Below, piece by piece: positions 1-10,802 of a stretch of 64,000 nt of DNA. This DNA is from Larix kaempferi (lineage: Eukaryota; Streptophyta; Pinopsida; Pinales; Pinaceae). The stretch lies in assembly GCA_027924585.1 (NCBI GenBank), contig BSBM01000361.1, positions 70,554,501 through 70,618,500 on the forward strand, in the 5' to 3' direction. A program made the position numbers and the translations under genes. The first letter of the stretch is position 1. Each line of letters begins with the position of its first letter. The notes beneath the pieces were generated by a model. The model was not told where the DNA came from, ran no database searches, and saw only the letters and a program-made list of their open reading frames with translations.

Positions 1-420
1 CACAGTGGTGGATTGCAGGAGAGTAGGGGATCCCAACTTCTGCCAAATGAATGTGGACATAACGCATGTAGGGGCACCCTCATCGATGATACACCGATGG
101 ATGACAAGATTCAGAACAGATACAAAAAATTGGAATGCTAATGTGGAAGGCAGGCGTGGTTCGGATTGGTCCAAATCGAAGGCCATCATTCGTGAATCAT
201 TTGGGTCAATAGCACCAATGGTTGAGAGCAAAGTTTTGCACTGTGCAAGATAGTTTTTTAAGACCTCCAACGCAGAAATGGATGTGGGGGACTGAGCTAA
301 ATCATGTACAATGTTGTAATTAGATGCAGCACAAGCATTGGGGTTATTGTTGATGCGGCGAAGTGGGAAGCGAGGGGCTTTGGAGGCACCATCTAGTGGA
401 GCCAAAGGTATTCGTAATGA
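1..420 (-). pseudogene. Ty3/gypsy polyprotein linker just upstream of protease (partial)
   Basis: Reading the minus strand through several stops gives a stretch containing NYNIVHDLAQSP, SALEVL and IGAIDPNDSRMM. This resembles the conserved linker that precedes the aspartic protease in plant Tat/Ogre/Athila-type (OTA) gypsy polyproteins. It continues the gag reading from 2767 downward and runs off the left edge, so protease, RT and integrase of this copy would lie outside the window. A TAG stop near 421 separates it from the proline-rich part. No intact reading frame survives. Family assignment rests on motif memory and is moderate. Confidence 0.55.
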
Positions 421-1629
421 CTAATCGGTGGGAAGAGCGTTGGTGTTTTTGTTGGCAGGAGGGGCTTCAGGGGTGGAGCCATATTGGTTCCGACAGGTTT
501 GAAGGTTGACATCGGTGGATGACATCATTAACAAGTGATGGGTACCTGAGTCTATCATGGGTTGATCAGGATCGGCATAAGTGATTTGCTGTTGTGGAGG
601 CGCATTCCCTTGAGGGGGAGCCAATGGTTGAGTGTTCACTACGCCTTGGGTTGGTAAAGGGTTCTGTAACACCAAGGGTTGAGTATGAGGTGGTGGGGGA
701 TTGGGTGTCACCTGAGGAGCCACATGCCCTTGGAAGTGGGCATCATCAGTCCAGAGTTGCTAAGCCCACTCCAAATGTGGGAAAGTGTGTGTGTAATGGC
801 CATAGCCTCCACAAATAAAACAAGGATGGTTTGTTCGCAAATTAGGATTTTTGGCTTGCTTGGGTGGCCTATCAGGGTTTTGGTTGGTAGGTGCTGCATT
901 ATTATTGTTCGGGGGATTAGGAGGTTGGCTGCCTTGGTCTAGAGGGGGGTTATTCCCGTGGTTTTACTGGCCTTGCTGGCTTGATTATTTTGGTTCTATT
1001 GTGGATTCTGTTGGGCATACTCTTGCCCTTGGGTAGCAGGTGGGTTCTGGAGTTGTGCAGGTGCGGGAGCAGGCTGCGGTGGATAATAAGTGGGTGGAGG
1101 CGGTGTAGGTGCTGAACCTTGTGGGGGTTACTGATACGTCTGTGTGATGGGTTGTGGGTTTGCCGCAGGTGCTACCTGTGGCCGATAATAAGTAGGGGCG
1201 GCTTGAGAGGATACAGAAGCTTCTGCGGCCTGACGGTGGTAATATGGCTGAGGTGCGATCGAGGGGCGTAAGCGGGGGATGCATGGCCAAAGCACTGAGG
1301 TGGACATGAGGGTCCGTGGGAATGGTGGTGGTGTGCTATGGGAGCATATGAATTGGCTGCTCCGGAGTGGGATGTAGCCCACAAAAGTTCAGGGCCAGGA
1401 CTAGGACGTGCTATGGAAAAGGGCTAGTTATGTGAGGCAATTCGGCCAATGATGCCATCTGCGGCATGAGATGCCCCCAGTGCATTGTGTCGAGAGGAAT
1501 CACCACGAGGGGCGTCAGGTATGATGGAATATAGATAGCCAGACTGGGCGTAAATAAGGTCAAATTGCTGGGCTTTGAGGATGGCCTCTTCCTCGTACTA
1601 GGGTCGCTCGGATGCCACATCCTTGGCAA
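421..1629 (-). pseudogene. Degenerate gag C-terminal region with decayed zinc knuckle
   Basis: Three minus-strand frames linked by frameshifts and TAG stops encode a proline, glutamine and histidine rich segment. Near 780-825 lies CFICGGYGHYTHTF, which fits a CCHC zinc knuckle (C-x2-C-x4-H-x4-C) in which the last cysteine is replaced by phenylalanine. In the family this knuckle binds element RNA during packaging. It lies downstream of the gag capsid-like domain at 1598-2767, in normal gag order. Several stops and frame changes make this a dead copy. Confidence 0.6.
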
Positions 1630-2767
1630 TGATAGGAAGGAGAGATTTTAGAAACCAATCTAAGAAGATAAAGTCATATAAATTGATTTTGCAGAGGCTT
1701 CGGCGTCGACGCCACTCATGAATGTGGTCAGTGATGTGGGTGACCGTGTTCTGTCTGCAAGACAGTAGGATCTCAACTCCAGCGTCATAGCGGATAGGTA
1801 ATTGAAAGAGTTGCAGGAAGGTCGAGGCAAGGGAAGTAAACGTGGCATGTGTCCCATGGGGCTGCTCGATGTACCACTTGGCAGCAGAGCTAATGAGGGT
1901 GCATTGTAACAGACAGAGTCGGACAGATTCATCCACTATGGAGTTGGAGGAACACCATTGATGGAAGGACATAATGTGGTTCTGGGGGTCTTCACCTGCA
2001 TTTCCATCAAACTTTGGGATGTCTGATGGGAGCTTGGTGGCCATGTGAGGCCACGTAGGGTCATGTCTGATGGGATCGTTGGTCAGTCTAGCTAGATCAA
2101 GGAGGTTGAGACTAGCCATGAATGGCAAACTAGTAGAAGGATGTGTCATACTAGTGGTTGTGACCACATTGGGGCTAATGCCCCCAAGTGGAGGGGTTGG
2201 GTTCAGGTTGGGGATGTTGCCCCCAAGGGGAGGAACAAAGGTGGTATGGGATGGTCTTGCGCCGCCAAGGGTAGCGTGAGTCACTGGTGGAGTTGGGTTG
2301 GGTATGCTAGCCATTGGAATGGGCACAGTGATCAGAATGGTGGGTGTGGGCCCCATCGAGTGCATACCCAAAGTGGGTGTGGTAGCTGGGGTAGCGGTGG
2401 GCGCTCCACCAGTGGTTCCTACAAAGAAAGGGTTGGAAGTCTTGCCCTCCATGGGGCTGGTTGGTGCAGTGTAAGTGGGGTTTTCAGACTCTGCCTCAGA
2501 ATCAGATGTAAAATAAGGGGCGTCAGGGCCGGGGGACGGAACTCTGTGTTGTTGACGAGTGGAGTCAAGTGACAAAGCTATGAGTCTATCACAAGTGATG
2601 TCAAGTGAACTGTGATACAGGGGCTTGCCTCGGAGGCACCGAGAATGTCTCAGGGAATCAATGGTGACAGATGGTGTCAAGTATCTAGGGGTTGTGTCGA
2701 GTGAAAAATAGCTCAAAAACCCTAATGCAGTCGAGTGTGCAGAAGGAGAGCGCAAAAAATATGGCAC
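1598..2767 (-). pseudogene. Ty3/gypsy gag capsid-like domain
   Basis: A 389-residue minus-strand frame. The first ~200 residues are proline, serine and threonine rich. The last ~150 carry the retrotransposon gag signature: DIPKFDGNAGEDPQNHIMSF, then a segment with SAAKWYIEQPHG, then FLQLFQLPIRYD. Gag forms the cytoplasmic virus-like particle that packages element RNA. The frame ends at a TAG (1598-1600) directly after a region that in relatives reads on, so the true gag was longer and continues in shifted frames to about 421. The Met at 2767 is only the first available start. No LTR or primer site could be placed upstream. Confidence 0.7.
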
Positions 2768-3808
2768 TCAGGCTAGCAACCAGCTCAAAACACTCACTGT
2801 AACAACTGTGCTACAATAAGCAGAGCGTCAACAACAATGGTCAGAATACCAACAAGCAACAGGTTTCCTAAAAAATAAAAATAGTGGACTCGCTAGACCA
2901 AAGGGAGGTAAGGGAGCATGCAAACACCTAGCTAAAGAGTATTCTGACGCAACTAAACATATTTTTTGCAAGGTGATAAAATCCAAGTCAGACAATATGG
3001 ATAGTAGAGCCAAGTGGCTAAATATATCCCCCTACTGGGAGGGACACCGGGTAAGACAATCCTAGAAGAAAGGAAACTAAGATACCCCATTCATGACACG
3101 TCCAAAAAAGGTGAATCTACAGCTTTGGTCCTATCACCATGTGGGCCTAAAGAGAACACCACACTCAGACCAATGAGTAGGTTTCCTTCGGTTACTAAAT
3201 AGATTGCGGTATTCCACTCAGGCCTCCGGAACCAGTCTGACTACTTCAACCCTCCTAAGGGAGAGGACCTTTGATAAACTGGTTGTGACCGTGGCAAAAA
3301 ATACTAGGGGATTTTGGTTCTCTAATGGACAACAACTATGTCTCAAGTGTAAATGACCGAGGGGTGTTATTTGGATGCCTATCCCCCCTGTCCTACCTAA
3401 CTACAATATTCTTATGTATTCCCCAAGTGGGGTTAGAATGTTGGTTGTGTTAAGCAGTATTTTAGGGCTCACTTGAATTAGGTGACAGAGTGTGTGTGTG
3501 TGAGATAATGAACCCAAACGAAAGTGCGACGGGGTGGGAAACTTTCTAACTAATAATAACAATGTAGAAATTAAACTTTGAAATACAAAATTTTATCTTT
3601 TTCAATTGAAATGCTTAAATTTTTTTAAAAAACTCTGTAAATGGAACAGAAAGCAAACTGCAAAAAAAAGGTTTCAAGTAAGTATGGCTACAGATAAGAC
3701 AGGTGGCTGTGTAGGTGCAAAAAATATTGCAGCAAAGGGTTGGGTTCAAAACAAGGTAAAAACAGATCACGAGTCTATGGCGAAACTACGCAGGTGGAAT
3801 GTGGGAAA
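2768..3808. other. Untranslated, probably retroelement leader; no gene seen
   Basis: Moderately AT-rich sequence with no convincing coding frame, including a short (TG)n run near 3490-3502. It lies just 5' of the minus-strand gag and may be the element's untranslated leader. I could not find LTR ends or a primer-binding site in it. Confidence 0.4.
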
Positions 3809-4129
3809 ACAGGGTTAAAGTCGCGGGGCGATCCCATGAAACAGGCTGAAAGCCACAAGGAGATCATAGGAAACAGGCTGAAAGTTACAAGGAGATCACA
3901 GAAAACAGGCTGAAAGCCGTGGGGAGATCACAGAAAACAGGCTGAAAGCCATGGGGAGATCATAGGAAATAGGCTGAAAGCCATGGGGAGGTCATAGAAA
4001 ACAGGTTGAAAGCCGCAGGGAGATCACAGAAAACAGGCTAGAAGCCACGGGGAGATCAGAGGAAACAGGCTTAATGTCGCGGGGAGATCACAGGGAACAG
4101 GCTTAAAGCCACGGGGGGGGGGGGGGGGG
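3809..4129. repeat. 32-bp tandem repeat (about 10 units) ending in a G17 run
   Basis: The motif acaggctgaaagcc recurs with the same 32-bp step at 3809, 3841, 3873, 3905, 3937, 3969, 4001, 4033, 4065 and 4097. Each unit also contains a GGGGAGATCA-like core. The array runs into an uninterrupted run of 17 G at 4113-4129. A 32-bp unit is not a multiple of three, so it is not a coding repeat, although it supplies the C-terminal tail of the protease-like frame that ends at 4071. Confidence 0.9.
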
Positions 4130-4511
4130 AAATGGATTGGAATGTTGAGGTCATCGGCATATCTGAGTAAACTTCGGGTCCCACTAAGGAAACCAACGAG
4201 GTAGATGCACCACCAACAGGTTGTTCAACCATGGGGAGAACATTTTCGGGTGTAGCAGGGGCATTGGGAACGTAATAGGTGAGTTTATCAACCTTGACCA
4301 CGTGTCCATCATGGGGGAACATCATGGTACCAAAAACGGATGAGGCAACCGCTTGCATGGTGTACATGTAACTGCGGCCAAGTAAGAGGTTATAATCAAG
4401 TTGGGCGTTGATGACCTCTATGTCAATAAGCACTGTTTTACTAGCCAACTGGACGGGGACATTAGCTAAGAGACCTTGGGGTTGAGCCGAACGGGCATCG
4501 TAAGCTCGCAA
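4071..4511 (-). pseudogene. Ty3/gypsy aspartic protease C-terminal half (fragment)
   Basis: A 146-residue minus-strand frame containing DYNLLLGRSYMYTMQAVASS and FPHDGHVVKVDKLTYY. These match the C-terminal half of the retropepsin-like domain of plant OTA-type gypsy elements, after the DEGAST-like active site. The active-site Asp is not present, and no RT follows. The tail is overrun by the 32-bp repeat and the G17 run, read as polyproline. On the minus strand it lies upstream of the gag at 2767, the reverse of the normal order, so it is either a second truncated copy or a rearranged part of the same element. Confidence 0.7.
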
Positions 4512-7376
4512 TATTTTGCCCGTGTAAGTAGTAGGAGGTTAACAAAATGAGCGGACATGAAATTCCACTAGAAAATGATTGATACCTTTTGGAATCCACC
4601 TGAGTGAGTGAGACCTAAAATCCAACAGGGACTGTCTAATCAACACAGAAAGGATGATTCGAATCCAGCTAGACATATAGCCATTTTCCTGGCATCAATA
4701 TTGAACAAATTGTAGCGATGATAACTACTAGGAAGTTTAAGAAAGGTCAAGTTGAACTTGGCCATAATTTCTGAAATCAATTGGAGCAGTAAGGAAATGT
4801 TGATAAAGAGGGAAATTTCTCACCTTAAACCATTTTTGTTTATAGCATAAGAATTGTATGCTTGGAAATTAGAAAGTAAGAATGTTATACATGAATATGT
4901 GTATTGAATTGCTACTTGGTGAGAAAATCATAGCTAATGATTCCTTGCATGCTTGCTATAGAGGCCATGAAATTGGATCAGCTATGATGTGGAAGAGGAA
5001 TTCCATGCTATGATGAGGGATTGGAAAGGGAGAATTCCTTAACTCTTGTCTTACTATTGTATTTATATTTTATGAGCTTTATATACAAAAAATTATTGCA
5101 TAGGAATGCTGAAAATGAAAGAGATTAGATGGATAAGTGAATATGCACTAGATGGCATATTAATAAACATTGCATAGTTCATGTGAAGATGCTTGTGCAT
5201 GTACATGATGTTGCATGTTGGTATAAATAATGAATTTTTTACATATGCAATGAGCCACTTAAGATAATTATTGTGGATGACAATCACTATTGGTGTCGGT
5301 ATTGGTTGTAGGACCAAAAACAACAAAAGCATGGCTAAATATGTTGATGATGTTGTTGCATGTGACCAACAACCTTGTGAAGAAAGGTTGGGGACAACAA
5401 ATATGTGATCAAGAGATTTGTGGAAGGGTGGTATAATCCCTTGTAAGATATCAACCGATTAGGTAACATCAAAGATGTTGATGGGATCATGCAGGTAATA
5501 GTTTATTTATGATTGCATACAAAAGGGGATTGGGTAAGAATCCCTTGAGCCATATTTAATAATCATAAATTGGTATGTATGTGATGATGAATGTATTTAT
5601 GCAAACATTATTCCACCGGGGTTATGGTGAGGTATGTGGTAGTAAGGGAAGGGATTCTTATACCATCTAGCTGTTTTGAATTGTAAATGATTTCATATGA
5701 AAATATATCATGCCATTTGTATATGTTGGTTATGATTTTAATAACCAAAGAAAGTGATAACTTATGGTCTTGTTGTGGTAGTGCATGCCATATGAGATAG
5801 TAATGGTTAAGGCCATAATGTTGTTGGAATGGTAATGCTATGGTGATACACAAGTATCGCATGAACTCCCTATTGGTGTTAATTTGGGATGAAACCTCTT
5901 TGCCAACAACCAAGGAGGTGAGCAAACTCCTGATGTGTTCTTCGGGTAGAGAAGAAAGGCACCCATATAACCAAGTGATTGAGGAGATGGTTAGGTGATG
6001 TGTTGAGGAAATAGCAATAATTTCCAAAACATCATGGTGGAATGCATGACATGACATTATGGTAATCATGAATCAATGTGAGGTTGCATTGAGTGAATGC
6101 ACATTAAAAGGTTATGTAAACTTGTGATTGTTTTTGCATATGTGTTGGTGCACATGTTGAGATGCATTGTGTGAATGCATGGTTGTGATATATATTTCAT
6201 TGCAATTAGATAATATATGAAATGATAAATTATTGTCAATTGTGAGATCATTTTATGAGATGCTATGAATGTAGGAAAATGATTGCATGAAGAAGATAGT
6301 CATGTTTGATGGGCTACCAGGATGCTCTGTTGGAAGGATAGAGTTGCATGAAATTATATGATTTTGTAATCATGAATATTGAAATTTTTATTTGACTATA
6401 TATATAATGTGATTGTATCTTGCAATTTTATTGCAACGATGATGCATATAAAGTAAATATATATTTAATTGCATTTGAGATGTTAATAGCTGATAGTGTT
6501 TGAATTATTGAGTATTATAATTCTTAGATCACTTCAGTGACTGTTGTAACAATGAAAATATTATATGGATGGATACTCACAAAGTGCTTGGCTGATTGAA
6601 ATTTCCATATTTCAGGTAGAATTGTCTTGGATATGGCAATGTGGGTAAGTCCATAATGAAGACTGGAATCTACCATGTGAAAAAGCCAAAAATTATGAGA
6701 AAGGTCTCATAGTTGTGAAATTTAATATATGTACCGAACAAAATTGTAAATTCATATTTGATTTTGATTGTTAATGCCAATGATGGGTTGGTTCTTTGTG
6801 AATTGTGTCAGGATGACCCATTGTAGGAAGAACATGTGTTATGGCCTGCAAGATCTAAACATCATGAGAAGGAACTCATGTTTTGGAACTCTAGTTTCTG
6901 TATGAAACATATTTGAGAAATTCTAATTGAAATTATTATGATGACATCTCATGTGGACTACATGCTTATGTGTAATGTAGGTGAGATGGTGACAAAAATG
7001 CCACTGGGGAAGAAGTCGGCTGTTGAAGATGAAAATGAAAAGGAAATGCCAAGAGTGGCTTGAGTTTCAGAAACCCTGCAAAACTTCCTTACATGTGCTT
7101 GTCTCTGCAGTGCGGTTAAACCCAGTAAGAGCATGGGTACTCAAGAGGACTGTATGGGAATTGGTAACCTTTCTACGCTCACACCAAAGAGCACTGGAAT
7201 GGATGGATATTCCCGAGGGACTATGTAGCAGAGAAGGGGTACCATCCTTGTGTTGTGTGAGTGGGTATTGTGGGGCCATGCTAGCCTGCAGTCAAGTGAG
7301 TAACCTATGGAGTTCCTGGAGGGAACCACTAGTTTTCACATGAGAAGGGCCATATGATTGTGTTCTTTTGTTTTAT
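4512..7376. other. AT-rich retroelement-like non-coding DNA
   Basis: Nearly 2.9 kb without a supported gene. It contains frequent gatgatg/gcatg-rich text like the leader of the copia element at 12985-16060. A roughly 75-bp stretch at 5886-5965 (from GATGAAACCTCTTTGCC) aligns with 15382-15455 in that leader. Near 6993 a short start MPLGKKSAVEDENEKE is followed by a stop and is too short to name. Best read as an old, decayed retroelement leader. Confidence 0.4.
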
Positions 7377-7650
7377 TGCCTGATAAATCCAGTCGACATA
7401 CTAGCTTGGAAATGGTTTTTGTATGATTCATAAAACCAGTCAGAGAACTAGCTTAGCATACTGGTTAATGGAATGCCTGATAAACCCAATCAACGTACTG
7501 GCTTGGAATTTGTAATTTGAATGTTGTGGAGCAGCCTACGTGTTCTCCAAACATTCATTAAATGCTTGGTAAATCTAGTCGGTGCAATGGTTGGGCATTG
7601 AATGTTGTGGAGCAGCCTGCATGCTGCCCAAACATTCATTATTGTATCTA
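7377..7650. repeat. Degenerate local repeats (80-95 bp step)
   Basis: Versions of CCTGATAAATCCAGTCGACA followed by ACTAGCTTGG occur near 7379, 7427, 7474 and 7565. AATGTTGTGGAGCAGCCT followed by CAAACATTCATTA occurs at 7520 and 7601, an 81-bp step. No coding frame is evident. The repeats lie in the older DNA that hosts the gypsy-2 insertion. Confidence 0.7.
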
Positions 7651-8118
7651 TAGGTGATCCAAGGCTTGTAAATCAAAGAAGGAGCCTGTGGAATAATGTG
7701 AAGACGTCCAATACAGATAAGTATTTAATTATCATCTATTTCTTATTCCGAATAATGAAAAATTTCGTGTACAAGTCTTATAACAACCAAGCTGGTACAC
7801 TGTTGTTTCTTTATTGAAATCCAGGTAATTGCGGGAAGCAAGAACCTTGAAGGCATCCTAAGGATGCATTTGGACATGTAATTGTCCTAGAAATCTCAGT
7901 ATGAGTAACAATGAAAAATGGTGCTAGTGGACTTGTGTGGGTTCGAGTAGCCAAAGGTTCTGTAGTCAAACCATGGGGAGGGTTTCCCTGGCTGAGAAGC
8001 CTTGGACAGACCTTAGACACCAAGTGTCGTCGCCAAAACAAGGAAAAGGCAAGTCAAGCATTTAAATTTGAAGTGAAAGAGACCAAGGAGCATGGAACCA
8101 CAGTTGTGGTGGGGATCC
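7651..8118. other. Host DNA left of gypsy-2, ending in the GATCC target-site copy
   Basis: No gene supported. A 70-codon plus-strand frame (7911-8123) is open but has no recognised domain. The last five bases, GATCC at 8114-8118, are repeated at 21900-21904, so this stretch was originally joined to the sequence starting at 21905. Confidence 0.6.
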
Positions 8119-8493
8119 TGTGATGCACCTGCAACAATTAATTAATAAAAATATGCGAAATAGCAGAAATGACAGAACTCAAAATCACTTTTATATTGAT
8201 CACAGGCCACTTTGAGGGGGCAACCTCCTATGAGCAAGCTCAATACAAATAACTTCACCGTTCCTTCATAGGTCTCAACACACACTTATATACTAAGTCT
8301 AGGCACCAATACTATGGGTCAAAACCATGGGCCACTACAAACTATGGATCAACAATACTATGGGTGACTTACAAAGCATATGCGCCAACAACAATAACAT
8401 AAACTATTGATCAACAAATACTACAGGACGACTTACAAAGCATATGCATCCAACAACAATATACTAACAAAGTAAAGACATGGGTTCCTAACA
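8119..8493 (-). repeat. 3' LTR of gypsy-2
   Basis: 375 bp, TGTGATGCACC... to ...TTCCTAACA on the plus strand, and the same length as its partner at 21525-21899. It contains an internal near-duplication around GACTTACAAAGCATATGC. Preceded by the TSD GATCC and followed on its inner side by the polypurine tract. Confidence 0.95.
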
Positions 8494-8510
8494 TCCCCTC
8501 CCCCTTAAAA
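8494..8510 (-). promoter_or_regulatory. Polypurine tract of gypsy-2
   Basis: On the minus strand TTTTAAGGGGGAGGGGA directly abuts the 3' LTR. In LTR elements this tract primes plus-strand DNA synthesis. It almost touches the stop of the integrase frame at 8505. Confidence 0.9.
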
Positions 8511-10085
8511 AAAGCTTTGTCCTGAAAGCTTTAGATGTGGAAATTGTTGTTGAACCTGAAGGAGTGGTTCCCATGTAGCATCCTCTAGTTGCATGTCGTG
8601 CCACTGAATTAAGACCTCTATGATAGAGCGAGAGCGAAGCTGACGAGTGCGCCAATTGAGGATGGCCTCTGGCTCCAAAAGGATGGATCCTTCATTATCC
8701 AGTTCGGGTAAAATCGTTTGTCCACTGATGTTGGTGCCAAGAACTTTCTTCAGACAAGAGACATGAAAGACTGGATGAATGCAGGAAGAAGGAGGAAGTT
8801 CCAATTTATAAGCAACGGACCCAATCTTCTGAAGAATCCGATATGGCCCATAGAACTTTGGAGCGAGCTTATGATGCCCTTTGAGTTTCAGGGAGGACTG
8901 CTTGTACGGCTGGAGACGAAGAAAAACCATATCGCCGACTTGAAAAGCGTGCTCAGAATGGTGCTGATCAGCTTGTTGCTTCATGCGATTTCTTGCCATG
9001 TGAAGATTGTCCCGCAAAATGCGAAGAATCTGATCACAGTTTTGAAGGACCATGTCAACTTCCTGAACTGGTGAACTGGTGGGGGTGTATGGAAGAAGAA
9101 TTGAAGGTGCCTGACCATAGACTGCTTCATATGGGGTCATTTTAGAGGCAGTGTGGTAAGAGGTATTGTACCACCATTCAGTGAGAGGGAGCCACTTTGC
9201 CCACTGATGTTGTTGTTCAAAGGTGAAGCAATGAAGATAAGTTTCCAAGCATTGATTGATAATTTCAGTCTAACCATCTGTTTGTGGGTGATACCCTGAA
9301 CTCATCTTCAGTTTGGTGCTAGTGTGGTGAAATAGTTCAGTCCAAAAATGACTGGTGAAAGTCGCATCACAATCCGAGACAATGGAAGAAGGGATGCCAT
9401 GAAGATGAAAGATCTGGTCGAGGAAAATTTGAGCGACTGAAGAGGCTGTATAGGGATGGCTGAGAGCACAAAAATGACTATATTTGGAGAGGCGATCAAC
9501 CACAACGAGAATCATTGTCTTCCCACCCGATTTAGGGAGCCCTTCAATGAAATCCATAGAAATATCTGTCCAAATCCATGTAGATATGGGAAAGGGTTCG
9601 AGCAATCTTGGAAGGAGTGTTGTTTCACCCTTATTGCGCTGGCAGGTATCACATTCGGCCACCATCTGTTGAATTGTCCTTTTCATGCCCTGCCAAAAGA
9701 AGTTACGCAGTGCTCGTTCATACGTTTTGAGGATCCCAAAGTGCCCTGCTGATGGAGAAGCATGGAGTTCATAGAAGACAACCTGTTGAAGATCTGTGCT
9801 CTGGGGAAGCACCAGACGACCCTTGTATCTCAGAGAAGCACCATCCCAAGAGTAATGTGGTACAGCAGAAGGGTTGTTGGTCAAGCGTTGGATTATTTGA
9901 GATAAGGAAGAGTCATTGACATAACCCTGTTGAACAGATTGCAACCAATTTGGAACAGGCATAGAAATAGCTGAAAGAGAACCTTGGGCATCAAATGTGC
10001 GAGAAAGAGCATCTGCCACAATATTGTCTTTACCCTTCTTGTAAGTGATCTCATAGTCATAAACCATGAGTTTGCTAACCCATTT
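8505..10085 (-). pseudogene. gypsy-2 integrase with chromodomain-like C-terminus
   Basis: Two minus-strand frames (10067-9270 and 9248-8505) separated by a single TAG at 9270-9272, inside the HPQTDG-x-TE motif. The zinc-binding HHCC region is seen as HASPSAGH followed by CDTCQRNK. The catalytic Asp residues are in SMDFIEGLPKSG and IVSDCDATFTSHFW, and the Glu follows the TAG. The C-terminal 60 residues (RTRQLRSRSIIEVLIQW, then DATWEPL) resemble the chromodomain of plant chromoviruses, thought to steer insertion to certain chromatin. Before its decay it would have inserted element cDNA in the nucleus. Confidence 0.9.
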
Positions 10086-10799
10086 CTATTGTGCCAGGGA
10101 GGAGACACGCTATTCCAAGAAATATTTCAGACTCTGGTGAATAGTCTTAATGCAGAAATGATTTCCTAATAGGTATGGGCACCACTTCTGTACTGCATGC
10201 AAAATAGCCATCATCTCCTTCTCATAGGTAGAGGTAGCTAAATTCTTACCTAAAAGGGCTTTGCTGGTGAATGCAATGGGGTATTCATCTTGAAGGAGAA
10301 CAGCACCAAGTCCATTGCTGCAAGCATCACTCTCAATAGTGAAGGGCTTGGAAAAATCGGGCATAGCTAGAACAGGTGTAGTACACATAGCTTGTTTTAG
10401 TTTTTCAAATGCACACTGAGCAGCATGTGTCCACGTAAAAGCATCCTTTTTCAATAGATCAATTAATGGAGATGCAATCTTCCCATAATCCTTGACAAAC
10501 TTGTGGTAGTATCCAGTCAACCCCAAAAAACCACGAAGGCTCTTGAGTGTCTGAGGATGCAGCCAATTGTTCATGGCGTCGATTTTGGAAGGATCCATGC
10601 GAACCCCTTGTGATGAGATAATGTGCCCGAGATACTCAACTTCCTTCTGTCCAAAAACATATTTAGACTGCTTGGCATGGAGATGATGCTCAGAGAAAAG
10701 TTGCATGACAAGATCAAGATGTTGGAGATGTTCATCCCATGTTTTACTATAGATGAGGATATCATCAAAGAGTACTAGAATGAATTTCCGCAAGTAGGG
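10086..10799 (-). pseudogene. gypsy-2 reverse transcriptase C-terminal part and RNase H
   Basis: Begins after the TGA at 10800-10802 with the catalytic FDDILIYS motif (residue ~8 of the 227-residue frame), the equivalent of YVDD. Then come the thumb (YLGHIIS, GFLGLTGYYHKFVKDYG) and RNase H with its first catalytic Asp in TIESDACSNGLGAVL. Two TAG stops at 10110-10112 and 10086-10088 interrupt the RNase H end. In relatives both positions would be glutamine. This enzyme copies element RNA into DNA in the virus-like particle. Confidence 0.9.
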
Positions 10800-10802
10800 T
10801 CA

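Noticed and set aside
3809-4112. CRISPR-like array of 32-bp units
   Set aside because: Whole units repeat head to tail; there are no distinct spacers and no cas genes.
7218-7250. Match between GGGACTATGTAGCAGAGAAG and a similar word near 23570
   Set aside because: Only about 28 bp with mismatches and no matching flanks, too little to pair 4.5-7.4 kb as the missing 5' LTR of the 2.6-kb LTR.
7911-8118. PWWP-like or other domain in the frame LVWVRVAKGSVVKPWGG
   Set aside because: Only a passing resemblance; the aromatic PWWP core and fold length are absent.
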